A stretch of 64,000 nt of DNA from Variovorax boronicumulans NBRC 103145. Its GTDB lineage: Bacteria > Pseudomonadota > Gammaproteobacteria > Burkholderiales > Burkholderiaceae_C. Shown here in pieces: positions 52,248 through 64,000 of this stretch; the first letter of the stretch is position 1; each line of letters opens with the position of its first letter. The position numbers and the translations under genes are program-made. The DNA lies in contig NZ_BCUS01000023.1 in NCBI RefSeq assembly GCF_001591345.1, forward strand, positions 1 through 64,000, in the 5' to 3' direction. Below the pieces are notes generated by a model, which was not told the DNA's origin, did not search any database, and worked only from the letters and a program-made list of their open reading frames with translations.

Positions 52248-53915
52248 ATGACCATGCACCATGAAGTGACCGCCGTCGCGCCGCTGGAAGACAAGGGCGC
52301 CGGGCACACCGCGTTGCCGCCGGCCGCGCTGCATCCCAAGGCGCTCGCGCCCGCCAACCTGATCCTCACGGTGGTGCTGAGCGTGTTCGGCGCCATCGTC
52401 GGCATCCAGATGCTGGCCAGCCTGGGCATCACGCCGAGCACCTCGCTGATCGGCGCGCTCGCGGCCATGACCTTGGCGCGCGTGCCGCTGGCCATGTTCC
52501 GGGGCTTTCGCTCGGTGCATGCGCAGAACCTCGCGCAGACGAGCATCTCGTCGGCCACCTTCGGCGCGGCCAACAGCCTGTTCCTGCCGATCGGCATTCC
52601 CTTCCTGTTCGGCCTGCCGCAGATGGTGGTGCCGATGCTTGTCGGCGTGAGCCTGGCGATGCTGCTCGACGCCTGGCTGCTGTACCGCATGTTCGACACG
52701 CCCGCCTTCCCGGCGAAGAACCCGTGGCCGCTGGGCATCGCCGCGGCCGAGGCCATCAAGGCGGGCGACGGCGGCGGCAAGCAGGCCTGGCTGCTGCTGG
52801 GCGGGCTGGCCACCGGCGTGGCGGGCGCGGTGTTCAAGCTGCCGATGTCGGCCTTCGGCGTGGCGCTGATCGGCGGACTCGGCGCCATGACCGCCTTCGG
52901 CATCGGGCTGCTGGTGCGCGGCTACTCGGCGCCGCTGTTCGGCTTCGACATCGGCACGCGCTATGTGCCGCACGGGATGATGATCGGCGCCGGCCTCGTC
53001 GCGCTGGTGCAGGTGGCGCGCGTGGTGCTGAAGAAGCACGGGCGCGCGGCCGACACCGACAGCACCGCCGCGACGAAGGAAGCGCTGGCCGAGGCGCGCG
53101 GCGCCAGCGTGCTCGGCCGCTCGCTCAAGCTGGGCGGCGCGGGCTACCTCGCGATCATGGTGTTGCTGTGCGCGGGCACCGGCATCTACACCGGCATGTC
53201 GCCGGGCATGCTGGCCTTGTTCATCGTGTACGGCACCTTCGCGGCCTTCGTGCACGAACTCATCGTGGGCATCGCGGCCATGCACTCGGGCTGGTTCCCG
53301 GCCTTCGCGGTGGCGCTGATCTCGCTGCTGCTGGGCATCCTGATCGGCTTTCCGCCCGAGGCGCTGGTGGTGCTGGCCGGCTTCTCGGCCGCCACCGGCC
53401 CGGCCTTTGCCGACATGGGCTACGACCTCAAGGCCGGCCACCTGCTGCGCGGCGAGGCCTCGGGCTCGGCCTTCGAACTCGAAGGCCGGCGCGAACAGAT
53501 GATCGCCGGCATGGTCGGCTTCGGCGTGGCGATCGTGGTGGTGGCCTGCGCCTACCCGCTGTTCTTCGCCAACCACCAGACCGCACCGATCAACGCCGCC
53601 TACGTGGCCGCGATCAAGGCGGGCATCTCGGGCGAGACCGCGCGCAACCTCGCGCTGTGGGCCGTGCCCGGCGCGCTGCTGCAGCTGGCGGGCGGGCCGC
53701 GCCAGCAGCTGGGCGTGCTGTTCGCCACCGGCCTGCTCATCGCCAGCCCGATGGCCGGCTGGATGGTCGCGGCCGGCATCGCCTGCCGGCTCGCGGTGCA
53801 CGGTGTGCTCGGCGCCGCCGCGCGCGAGCGGCTCGAGGTGTTCGCCGGCGGCGTCATCGCGGGCGACGCGCTCTACAGCTTCTTCTCGGGCGCGGTGAAG
53901 AGCCTGCGCAAGTAG
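52248..53915 (+). CDS. OPT family oligopeptide/metal-chelate transporter
   Basis: 555-aa membrane protein with some 14 hydrophobic segments, including ANLILTVVLSVFGAIVGIQM, the AQTSISSATFGAANSLFLPIGIPF segment and FDIGTRYVPHGMMIGAGLVAL. The long hydrophobic repeats and length match OPT/YSL transporters, which import small peptides or peptide-like chelates. AAGGA ribosome site upstream. It leads an operon with DUF917 and an Asp/Glu-racemase-type enzyme. Confidence 0.85.
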   Translation: MTMHHEVTAVAPLEDKGAGHTALPPAALHPKALAPANLILTVVLSVFGAIVGIQMLASLGITPSTSLIGALAAMTLARVPLAMFRGFRSVHAQNLAQTSISSATFGAANSLFLPIGIPFLFGLPQMVVPMLVGVSLAMLLDAWLLYRMFDTPAFPAKNPWPLGIAAAEAIKAGDGGGKQAWLLLGGLATGVAGAVFKLPMSAFGVALIGGLGAMTAFGIGLLVRGYSAPLFGFDIGTRYVPHGMMIGAGLVALVQVARVVLKKHGRAADTDSTAATKEALAEARGASVLGRSLKLGGAGYLAIMVLLCAGTGIYTGMSPGMLALFIVYGTFAAFVHELIVGIAAMHSGWFPAFAVALISLLLGILIGFPPEALVVLAGFSAATGPAFADMGYDLKAGHLLRGEASGSAFELEGRREQMIAGMVGFGVAIVVVACAYPLFFANHQTAPINAAYVAAIKAGISGETARNLALWAVPGALLQLAGGPRQQLGVLFATGLLIASPMAGWMVAAGIACRLAVHGVLGAAARERLEVFAGGVIAGDALYSFFSGAVKSLRK

Positions 53916-53957
53916 TTCTCCTTCTTTCCTTTCATCACACACACAGGAATCGAATCC

Positions 53958-55007
53958 ATGAAACGCAATCTGACCAGCGACGACGTCCGCGCGGCCATCT
54001 GGGGCGGCGCCATCCTCGGCGGCGGGGGCGGCGGGCTCATCGCGGCCGGCGAGCGCGCCGCACGGTTGGCGCTGCAGGTCGGCACGCCGCAGCTGTGGAG
54101 CGTCGACGAGTTCGACGACGCCGCGCTCACCGCCACCATGGCCCTGGTCGGCGCGCCGGCCGCGCCCGATCCGCACGTGCAGCCGGCGCACCTGCTGCGC
54201 ACGCTGGAGCTGCTGCGGCGCGAGCTGCCGGCGGGCCAGAAGCTGGTCGCGCTGCATGCCAACGAGAACGGCGCCGAGACCACGGTCAACGGCTGGTTCC
54301 ACGCCGCCATGACCGGCCTGCCCGTGATCGACCTCGCGTGCAACGGCCGCGCCCACCCCTCGAGCGTGATGGGCGCGCTGGGCCTGCACACCGAGCCCGA
54401 CTACCTCTCGGTGCAGGCCTATGCGGGCGGCGAGCCGCACCGTTATGTCGAAGGCGTTGTGTCGGGCCGGCTCGAGCAGACCTCGGCCGTGGTGCGCCGC
54501 GCCTCGGTGGAGGCGGGCGGCCTCGTGGCCGTGGCGCGCAACCCCGTGACCGTGGGCTATGCGCGCCAGCACGGCGCACCGGGCGCCATCAGCCACGCCA
54601 TCGCGCTGGGCCAGACCTTCCTGGACGGCGGCGTCGATGCCGTGGCCCGTTCGCTCGACGGCCGCCTCGTCGCCGAAGGCACGGTGCGCAGCTACCGCTG
54701 CGAGCAGCAGGAAGGGCTGGACGTCGGCGTGGTCGAGCTCGACGACGCGGCCGGCACCACGCTGCGCTTCATCAACGAGTACATGCTGCTGGCGCAGGGC
54801 GGCGAGCGCATCGCACGCTTTCCCGACCTGATCATGACCTTCTCGGACGACGGCCAGCCCGTGGTGTCGGCCCATGTGCGCCAGGGCGCGCGACTGCGCG
54901 TGCTGGTGGCGCCGCGCGCGCGGCTGCTGCTGTCGCGCACCATGTTCATGCCCGAGCTGTACCGCCCGCTCGAGAAGTCGTTGGGCGAAGCCTTCGCGCC
55001 GGCCTGA
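53958..55007 (+). CDS. DUF917 family protein
   Basis: 349 aa. The N-terminal AAIWGGAILGGGGGG is the DUF917 Gly-rich motif; further GWFHAAMTGLPVIDLACNGRAHPSS and later GGVDAVARSLDGR match the family, which is related to hydantoinase/oxoprolinase domains. Its partner transport and racemase genes suggest processing of a cyclic or modified amino acid or peptide. Exact reaction unknown. Confidence 0.85.
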   Translation: MKRNLTSDDVRAAIWGGAILGGGGGGLIAAGERAARLALQVGTPQLWSVDEFDDAALTATMALVGAPAAPDPHVQPAHLLRTLELLRRELPAGQKLVALHANENGAETTVNGWFHAAMTGLPVIDLACNGRAHPSSVMGALGLHTEPDYLSVQAYAGGEPHRYVEGVVSGRLEQTSAVVRRASVEAGGLVAVARNPVTVGYARQHGAPGAISHAIALGQTFLDGGVDAVARSLDGRLVAEGTVRSYRCEQQEGLDVGVVELDDAAGTTLRFINEYMLLAQGGERIARFPDLIMTFSDDGQPVVSAHVRQGARLRVLVAPRARLLLSRTMFMPELYRPLEKSLGEAFAPA

Positions 55008-55022
55008 ACGGGGAGACACGAC

Positions 55023-55814
55023 ATGGCACTGCGTATCCGCTGGATTCGGGCCGTCGGCAACGACACCTACAACGCGCGCTTCGCGCAGGAGTTCGCGCAG
55101 GTGAAGAACCCCGGCACCGAGGTCGAGGTGGTGTCGCTGCGCAACGCGTCGGTGCAGCACCACGTCGAGTACCAGAGCTACGAGGCGCTGCTGGGCGCCG
55201 ACATCGTGCGCGCCGTGCGCGACACCGCGCAGCAGGGCTTCGACGCCGTGGTGGTCGGCTGCTTCTACGACCCGGTGCTGGTCGAGGCGCGCGAGATCTC
55301 CGGCCAGACGGTGGTGGTCGCGCCCTGCCAGGCCTCGTTCGAGGTCGCGTCCAACCTGGCGCAGAAGGTGTCGGTGATCGTCGGGCGGCGCAAGTGGGTG
55401 CCGCGCATCGAGGCGCGCGTGCGCGAGTACGGCCATGCGCACCTGATCGCCTCGTTCCGTGCGCTGGAACTCGGCGTGGAAGACTTCCAGCGCGACCGCG
55501 ACGAGACCGTGCGCCGCATGATCGCGCAGGGCCGCCGCGCCATCGACGAGGACGGCGCCGAGGCGCTCATCCTGGGCTGCACGCTCGAGTTCGGCTTCTA
55601 CCGCCAGCTGCAGGACGCGCTGGGCGTGCCCGTCATCGATTCGGCGCTGGCGGCCTTCAAGCGCGCCGAGGCGCTGGCCGACATGAAACAGCGTTTCGAT
55701 TGGAAGCCCAGCCGCGTCGGCGGCTGCGAGCCACCGCCCGAAGACAAGGAGCTGCTGGCCTGGAACGTGTTCGACCCGGCCGACGTGCCCGTGGTGTCGC
55801 CTGTGCGCGCCTGA
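55023..55814 (+). CDS. Asp/Glu racemase family protein, hydantoin-racemase-like
   Basis: 263 aa. The two catalytic cysteines are in VVGCFYDPVL and ILGCTLEFGF, as in hydantoin/aspartate racemases. N-terminal RIRWIRAVGNDTYNARF and long C-terminal tail are typical of the hydantoin-racemase group. Third gene of the OPT operon. Confidence 0.85.
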   Translation: MALRIRWIRAVGNDTYNARFAQEFAQVKNPGTEVEVVSLRNASVQHHVEYQSYEALLGADIVRAVRDTAQQGFDAVVVGCFYDPVLVEAREISGQTVVVAPCQASFEVASNLAQKVSVIVGRRKWVPRIEARVREYGHAHLIASFRALELGVEDFQRDRDETVRRMIAQGRRAIDEDGAEALILGCTLEFGFYRQLQDALGVPVIDSALAAFKRAEALADMKQRFDWKPSRVGGCEPPPEDKELLAWNVFDPADVPVVSPVRA

Positions 55815-55829
55815 GCGCCTGAGCACGGC

Positions 55830-55881
55830 CCATGAAAAACGCCCCGCCGCGGAGACCGCGACGGGGCGTTGTGTTTCATGG
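55830..55881. terminator. Bidirectional intrinsic terminator
   Basis: AACGCCCCG (55838-55846) pairs with CGGGGCGTT (55862-55870); the outer arms CCATGAAA (55830-55837) and TTTCATGG (55874-55881) extend it. It separates the convergent racemase and maeB genes. Confidence 0.85.
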
Positions 55882-55895
55882 AGGAAACGTCGGCG

Positions 55896-58196
<2,301 letters not shown>

Positions 58197-58272
58197 TTGA
58201 AAAGTCTCCTAGGTTCTGGCGGGCAATGAGGCTACCGCAAAAGCGCGGCCTCTTCTCTCGGGGGGAACGACG

Positions 58273-58306
58273 AGACCCTCTATCTTCCGCCTGATCGAGA
58301 GGGTCT
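58273..58306. promoter_or_regulatory. Inverted repeat upstream of maeB
   Basis: AGACCCTCT (58273-58281) and AGAGGGTCT (58298-58306), a perfect 9-bp pair with 16-bp spacer, lie in the 220-bp divergent region between maeB and the halogenase-like gene. Operator or leader hairpin. Confidence 0.45.
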
Positions 58307-58416
58307 GCCGACTCGCTAAACTTCAACACCCCCGTTTCCGGGGGGCAAATCCGTGCCGCACGGGCGGTGCGGCGAACCAACGTCCACAACCACAGAACAA
58401 CACGGAGGGACATCGA

Positions 58417-59757
58417 ATGACACCCGGACCTTTCACCGGCACCGAGCCGGACGTCGTGGTCATCGGCGGAGGCCCTTCGGGCTCCACGGTGGCTGCCTTG
58501 CTCGCAGACAAGGGCCACGACGTGGTGCTGCTCGAGAAGGCGCAGCACCCGCGCTTTCACATCGGCGAATCCTTGCTGCCGATGAACATGCCGCTGTTCG
58601 ACCGGCTCGGCGTGCGCACCGAGGTCGAGGCCATCGGCCTGCGCAAGCACGGCGCCGAATTCGTCTCGCCCTGGCACGACCACAGCAGCCACTTCGACTT
58701 CGGCCAGGCGATGGACAAGAGTTTTCCCTATGCGGTGCACGTGCGCCGTTCGGAATTCGACGAGCTGCTGTTCCGCCACGCCGGCAAGCGCGGCGCGCGC
58801 ACCTTCGAGGGCCGGCGCGTCACCGGCGTCGACATGGACGCCGGCAAGGGAACGCCCGACAACCGCCCGCTGGTGAAGGTCAAGGCCGACGACGGCACCG
58901 AGACCGAATGGCGCCCGCGCTTCGTGATCGACGCCAGCGGGCGCGACACGCTGCTGTCGAACCAGTTCGACGCCAAGCAGCGCAACCGCAAGCATGCGAG
59001 CGCGGCGCTGTACGGCCACTTCGCCAACGCCGAGCGCCGGCCGGGCCGCTTCGAGGGCAACATCTCGCTCTTCTGGTTCGACCACGGCTGGTTCTGGTAC
59101 ATCCCGCTGAAGGACGGCACCGTGAGCGTGGGCGCCGTGGCCTCGCCGGCCTACTTCAAGCGCCGCCAGGGCGCGTCGCTCGAAGACTTCCTGATGCAGA
59201 CCATCGCGCTGGCGCCCAAGCTGGCCGCGCGGCTGAAGAACGCCACGCTGATGGAAGGCGCCACCACCACCGGCAACTACGCCTACGACTCCAAGTTCTG
59301 CCGCGGCGACCGCTTCATGATGGTGGGCGACGCCTATGCCTTCGTCGACCCGATGTTCTCCTCGGGCGTGTACCTGGCGATGAACAGCGGCTTCGAGGCC
59401 GCGACCTGCGCCGACCACTGGCTCAAGGGCGAGGCGAAGGAGGCCGAGAAGGCCTTCCGCCATTACGAGAAGGTGATGAAGCACGGGCCGAAGATGTTCT
59501 CGTGGTTCATCTACCGCATCACCTCGCCCGCCATCCGCCGCCTGTTCATGGCGCCGCGCAACATCTGGCGCATGCAGGAGGCGCTGTTGTCCATCCTGGC
59601 CGGCGACCTGTTCCGCAACACGCCCATCGGGCCGCGCTTCTGGGGCTTCAAGGTGACGTACTACGCGTCGTGCATCGGCATCCTGCCGCAGGCCGTGAAG
59701 ACTTGGGCATGGCGCCGACGCAATCTGAAGGAATCGCTGGAAGCTGCAAAAACTTAG
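58417..59757 (+). CDS. Flavin-dependent halogenase-like oxidoreductase
   Basis: 446 aa. FAD motif VVVIGGGPSGSTVAALLADKG, then HIGESLLP and a GWFWYIPL segment that fulfils the halogenase WxWxIP motif, plus GDAYAFVDPMFSSGVYLAM for the flavin. These are the marks of the flavin-dependent halogenase / tryptophan-halogenase-like family, in the GESLLP subgroup akin to CmlS. Flavin reductase and biosynthetic partners are not adjacent. It may halogenate a small aromatic, or be a family member with oxygenase or reductase activity. Confidence 0.8.
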   Translation: MTPGPFTGTEPDVVVIGGGPSGSTVAALLADKGHDVVLLEKAQHPRFHIGESLLPMNMPLFDRLGVRTEVEAIGLRKHGAEFVSPWHDHSSHFDFGQAMDKSFPYAVHVRRSEFDELLFRHAGKRGARTFEGRRVTGVDMDAGKGTPDNRPLVKVKADDGTETEWRPRFVIDASGRDTLLSNQFDAKQRNRKHASAALYGHFANAERRPGRFEGNISLFWFDHGWFWYIPLKDGTVSVGAVASPAYFKRRQGASLEDFLMQTIALAPKLAARLKNATLMEGATTTGNYAYDSKFCRGDRFMMVGDAYAFVDPMFSSGVYLAMNSGFEAATCADHWLKGEAKEAEKAFRHYEKVMKHGPKMFSWFIYRITSPAIRRLFMAPRNIWRMQEALLSILAGDLFRNTPIGPRFWGFKVTYYASCIGILPQAVKTWAWRRRNLKESLEAAKT

Positions 59758-59850
59758 CTCGCCCCCAGGCTGCGCGCACTTCGTGTCGCTACGCCAACCC
59801 CCTACCGGGGGCAACACCTGAGGCCCGGCAAAGCCGGTTCCTCGGTGTTT
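59757..59850. repeat. 94-bp dispersed repeat, copy B
   Basis: Same length as 38341-38434, with 7 differences. The differences at two stem positions are compensated: AACACC/GGTGTT instead of ACCACC/GGTGGT and GAGG/CCTC instead of GCGG/CCGC. It also lies between convergent genes, starting at the halogenase stop. Confidence 0.85.
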
Positions 59851-59855
59851 GCTGG

Positions 59856-60767
59856 TCAATCCGGGGTAACCGTGTGCTGTGCCAGCGCCTCGAGCGCCTT
59901 CACCAGCGCCGAGTGATCCAGCTGGCCGTAGCCCATCGCTGCGCAAGCGTTCATCAGTTGCGCCGCATTGGCCGTTTGCGGCAATGCCACACCCAGCGAC
60001 CGCGCGCTCTGCATCGCCAGGTTCAGGTCCTTCTGGTGCAGCGAAATGCGGAAGCCCGGCGCGAAGGTGCGCTTGATCATGCGTTCGCCGTGCACTTCCA
60101 GAATGCGCGAGCTGGCAAAGCCGCCCATCAGCGCCTGGCGCACCTTGGCGGGGTCGGCGCCGGCCTTCGAGGCGAACACCAGGGCTTCGCTCACGGCGGC
60201 GATGTTCAGCGCCACGATGATCTGGTTGGCCACCTTGCAGACCTGGCCGTCGCCCGCGCCGCCCACCAGCGTCACGTTCTTGCCCATCTTGTCCAGCAGC
60301 GGCTTCACGCGGCCGAAGGTGCCTTCGTCGCCGCCGCACATGATCGTCAGGCTCGCGGCCTTGGCGCCCACTTCGCCGCCCGAAACCGGCGCGTCGATGT
60401 AGCCGGCGCCCAGCGCCACGATGCGGCGCGCGAATTCCTTGGTGGCGATCGGGTCGATGGAGCTGCAGTCCACCACGATCTTGCCCTGCGAACCCTTCAG
60501 GCCGTCGGCCACGCCTTCTGCGCCGGGCGCGCCGAACAGCACCTTTTCCACGTCCGGGGTGTCGGGCACCATGATGAAGACGATGTCGGCCTTGCGCGCC
60601 ACTTCGGCGGCCGAGCCGCAGATGGTGGCCTTGGAGACGAAGGGTTCCGGCGTGTTGCCGTGCGTGTTCACGAAGAGTTCGTGGCCTGCGTCGAGCAGGT
60701 GGCCCGCCATGGGCGCACCCATGATGCCCAGGCCGATGAATCCGATTTTTTGTGCTGCAGTGGTCAT
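59856..60767 (-). CDS. glxR: 2-hydroxy-3-oxopropionate reductase (tartronate semialdehyde reductase)
   Basis: 303 aa from ATG 60767 with AAGGA upstream. GFIGLGIMGAPMAGHLLDAGH is the NAD(H) motif, IDAPVSGGEVGAKAASLTIMCGG the substrate loop, and KVANQIIVALNIAAVSEAL the catalytic-Lys helix. It reduces tartronate semialdehyde to D-glycerate in the glyoxylate-to-glycerate route with gcl and hyi. Confidence 0.94.
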   Translation of the reverse strand: MTTAAQKIGFIGLGIMGAPMAGHLLDAGHELFVNTHGNTPEPFVSKATICGSAAEVARKADIVFIMVPDTPDVEKVLFGAPGAEGVADGLKGSQGKIVVDCSSIDPIATKEFARRIVALGAGYIDAPVSGGEVGAKAASLTIMCGGDEGTFGRVKPLLDKMGKNVTLVGGAGDGQVCKVANQIIVALNIAAVSEALVFASKAGADPAKVRQALMGGFASSRILEVHGERMIKRTFAPGFRISLHQKDLNLAMQSARSLGVALPQTANAAQLMNACAAMGYGQLDHSALVKALEALAQHTVTPD

Positions 60768-60790
60768 GTCTCTGTTTCCTTCGTGAACGT

Positions 60791-61576
60791 TCATTGCTTC
60801 TTCGTGAGGGCTTCGCGCCAGCCGAGGCCTTCGATGGTGGTGGCGCGGGGCTTGTATTCGCAGCCGATCCAGCCGTCGTAGCCCAGCGCATCGATGTGCT
60901 GGAACAGCCACGGGTAGTTGATCTCGCCCGTGCCCGGCTCGCCGCGGCCCGGGTTGTCGGCCAGCTGGATGTGGCCGATGCGCGCCAGCTGCTTGGTGAG
61001 CGTGTTGCCCAGCTCGCCTTCCATGCGCTGTGCGTGGTAGATGTCGTACTGCACGCGCAGGTTGTCCGAGCCCACCTCGTCGATCAGCGCCAGCGCCTGG
61101 TCGGTGCGCGTGAGGAAGAAGCCGGGGATGTCGAAGGTGTTGATCGGCTCGATCAGCAGGCGCAGGCCCGCGGCTTCGAGTTCGCGTGCTGCGAGGCGCA
61201 GGTTCTCGACCACGGTCTTGTGCGCGGCGTCGGTGCTCACGCCCGCCGGCACCTTGCCGACCAGGCAGTTGAGCTGCGGGCAGCCCAGCGCCGTGGCGTA
61301 GTCGATGGCCAGCGCGATGCCTTCGCGGAACTCACCGGTGCGGTCCGGGTGGCAGGCGATGCCGCGCTCGCCCTTGTCCCAGTCGCCGGCCGGCAGGTTG
61401 TGCAGCACCTGCTGCAGGCCGTTGGCGCGCAGGGCGGCCGTGAGTTCCTTCTTGTCGAAGGGGTAGGGGAAGAGGTACTCCACCGCCTTGAAGCCGGCCT
61501 TGGCGGCCGCCTCGAAGCGCTGCATGAACGGCAGCTCGGTGAAGAGCATCGTGAGATTGGCTGCGAACTTGGGCAT
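60791..61576 (-). CDS. hyi: Hydroxypyruvate isomerase
   Basis: 261-aa TIM-barrel isomerase. Start MPKFAANLTMLFTELPFMQRF and segments VEYLFPYPFDKKEL, LIEPINTFDIPGFFLTRTDQAL (metal Glu), QYDIYHAQRMEGEL (metal Asp/His) and GCEYKPRATTIEGLGW match Hyi. It interconverts hydroxypyruvate and tartronate semialdehyde. It lies between gcl and glxR. Confidence 0.95.
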   Translation of the reverse strand: MPKFAANLTMLFTELPFMQRFEAAAKAGFKAVEYLFPYPFDKKELTAALRANGLQQVLHNLPAGDWDKGERGIACHPDRTGEFREGIALAIDYATALGCPQLNCLVGKVPAGVSTDAAHKTVVENLRLAARELEAAGLRLLIEPINTFDIPGFFLTRTDQALALIDEVGSDNLRVQYDIYHAQRMEGELGNTLTKQLARIGHIQLADNPGRGEPGTGEINYPWLFQHIDALGYDGWIGCEYKPRATTIEGLGWREALTKKQ

Positions 61577-61593
61577 GTCTCTTGTCTCCTCGA

Positions 61594-63387
<1,794 letters not shown>

Positions 63388-63463
63388 TTGAAAGTCTCCT
63401 TGAGGTGGCCTCACTGTAGGAAGCGGGGCGCATTCCAAGAAGACGGCTGGGGGCCATAAAACC

Positions 63464-63480
63464 TATTCCGCCATGGAATA
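63464..63480. promoter_or_regulatory. Candidate LysR operator
   Basis: TATTCC-GCCAT-GGAATA is a perfect palindrome of the T-N11-A class, 19 bp before the LysR start and in the divergent promoter of gcl. A half site CATTCC lies at 63431. Confidence 0.6.
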
Positions 63481-63498
63481 ACTGGCTACCATCCGGCC

Positions 63499-64000
63499 AT
63501 GGACCGTCTACTGGCTATGGAAATGTTCGTGCGGGTCGTCGAGACGGGGAGCTTCTCGAAGGCGGCGCGCGAGTTCAACACCACGCAACCCACCGTGACC
63601 AAGCAGGTCGCGGCCACGGAGGCGCGCCTGAAGGTGCGGCTGCTCAATCGCAACACGCGCGGCGTGAGCCTCACGGAGCCGGGCGCGCTGTACTACGAGA
63701 AGTGCAAGACCATCGTGCGCGACGCGGAGGAGGCCGACAGCATCGTGCAGCTGCGCCAGAACCAGGCGCAGGGCCTCTTGCGCGTGGGCACGTCGGTGGC
63801 CTTCGGGCGGCGCGTGGTGGTGCCGCTGGCGCTGGAGTACATGCGCCGGCATCCGCAGGTGCAGCTCGACCTGAGCTTCGAGGATCGCTACGTCGACCTC
63901 ATCGCGCAGGGCATCGACGTGGCGATCCGCATGGGCAAGCTGGCCGACTCGTCACTGGGGGCGCGTTACCTCGGCGCGAATCCGTGGGTCATGGTGGCGT
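63499..64000 (+). CDS. LysR family regulator (3' end outside window)
   Basis: ATG at 63499; the frame stays open to the right edge (167 codons visible). The HTH runs from about residue 18 to 60 (GSFSKAAREFNTTQPTVTKQ, then LLNRNTRGVSLTEPG). The effector domain begins LRVGTSVAFGRRVVVPLALEYM. Divergent from gcl with a T-N11-A palindrome between them, so it probably controls the glyoxylate operon. Confidence 0.93.
   Translation, partial: MDRLLAMEMFVRVVETGSFSKAAREFNTTQPTVTKQVAATEARLKVRLLNRNTRGVSLTEPGALYYEKCKTIVRDAEEADSIVQLRQNQAQGLLRVGTSVAFGRRVVVPLALEYMRRHPQVQLDLSFEDRYVDLIAQGIDVAIRMGKLADSSLGARYLGANPWVMVA

Noticed and set aside
52095..55826. Minus-strand extension of the IclR frame to about 1,500 codons
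   Set aside because: It runs antisense through the OPT, DUF917 and racemase genes, which have clear family motifs. IclR begins normally at 52094.

Overview
The window is about 70% G+C with dense, ATGA-coupled operons, many ABC/TRAP transporters and a betaproteobacterial gene set. This fits a Comamonadaceae bacterium of Burkholderiales, most like Variovorax. The assignment rests on gene content and protein style, not on a marker-gene comparison.

Layout. 1-4020: a CoA-ligase / SDR / SDR / MarR / thioesterase catabolic operon, cut by the left edge. 4035-7049: a small-gene and tRNA region with an HTH regulator, a compact promoter-ORF-terminator unit, a 159-nt nested palindrome, tRNA-Pro, a 70-aa protein, tRNA-His, an HNH nuclease and two small unknowns. 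About 7300-19812: a lower-G+C accessory island. It holds a C5-cytosine DNA methyltransferase on the plus strand facing a six-gene minus-strand operon: an ankyrin/sigma-70 fusion, a GHKL (MORC/MutL-like) ATPase, a Z1-domain ATPase, a PD-(D/E)XK protein, an AIPR protein and a Vsr nuclease. This is the best candidate for an undescribed system; the sigma-factor head gene is the unusual part. The island abuts a tRNA-Thr gene.

20027-25645: core genes (tRNA-Thr, fbp, pepN, a HAD phosphatase, prfB with its programmed +1 frameshift). 25772-29224: a MetNI-type ABC importer with two binding proteins, followed by a shortened acireductone-dioxygenase-like gene. 29647-33923: dadA with a divergent Lrp regulator, GNAT, OsmC, and an HxlR regulator divergent from an imine-reductase-like enzyme. 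33927-41306: a Tat lipoprotein hydrolase, two complete two-component systems, LpxO and a PAP2 phosphatase, which together suggest lipid A and envelope remodelling.

41323-46969: a CC-motif small protein, a membrane protein, a streptomycin-kinase-family protein, a nucleoside deaminase and an NMT1/THI5-type ABC importer; the last five form one minus-strand operon. 47125-55814: a TRAP transporter with a DHDPS-family aldolase, and an IclR gene divergent from an OPT transporter / DUF917 / Asp-Glu-racemase operon. 55896-64000: malic enzyme, a flavin-dependent halogenase-like protein, and the glyoxylate carboligase pathway (gcl, hyi, glxR) with a divergent LysR regulator cut by the right edge.

Three palindromic repeats (two copies of a 94-bp element and one REP-like element) lie between convergent genes. 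The two 94-bp copies differ by paired changes that preserve a stem. All function statements come from reading motifs and context; no database search was run.
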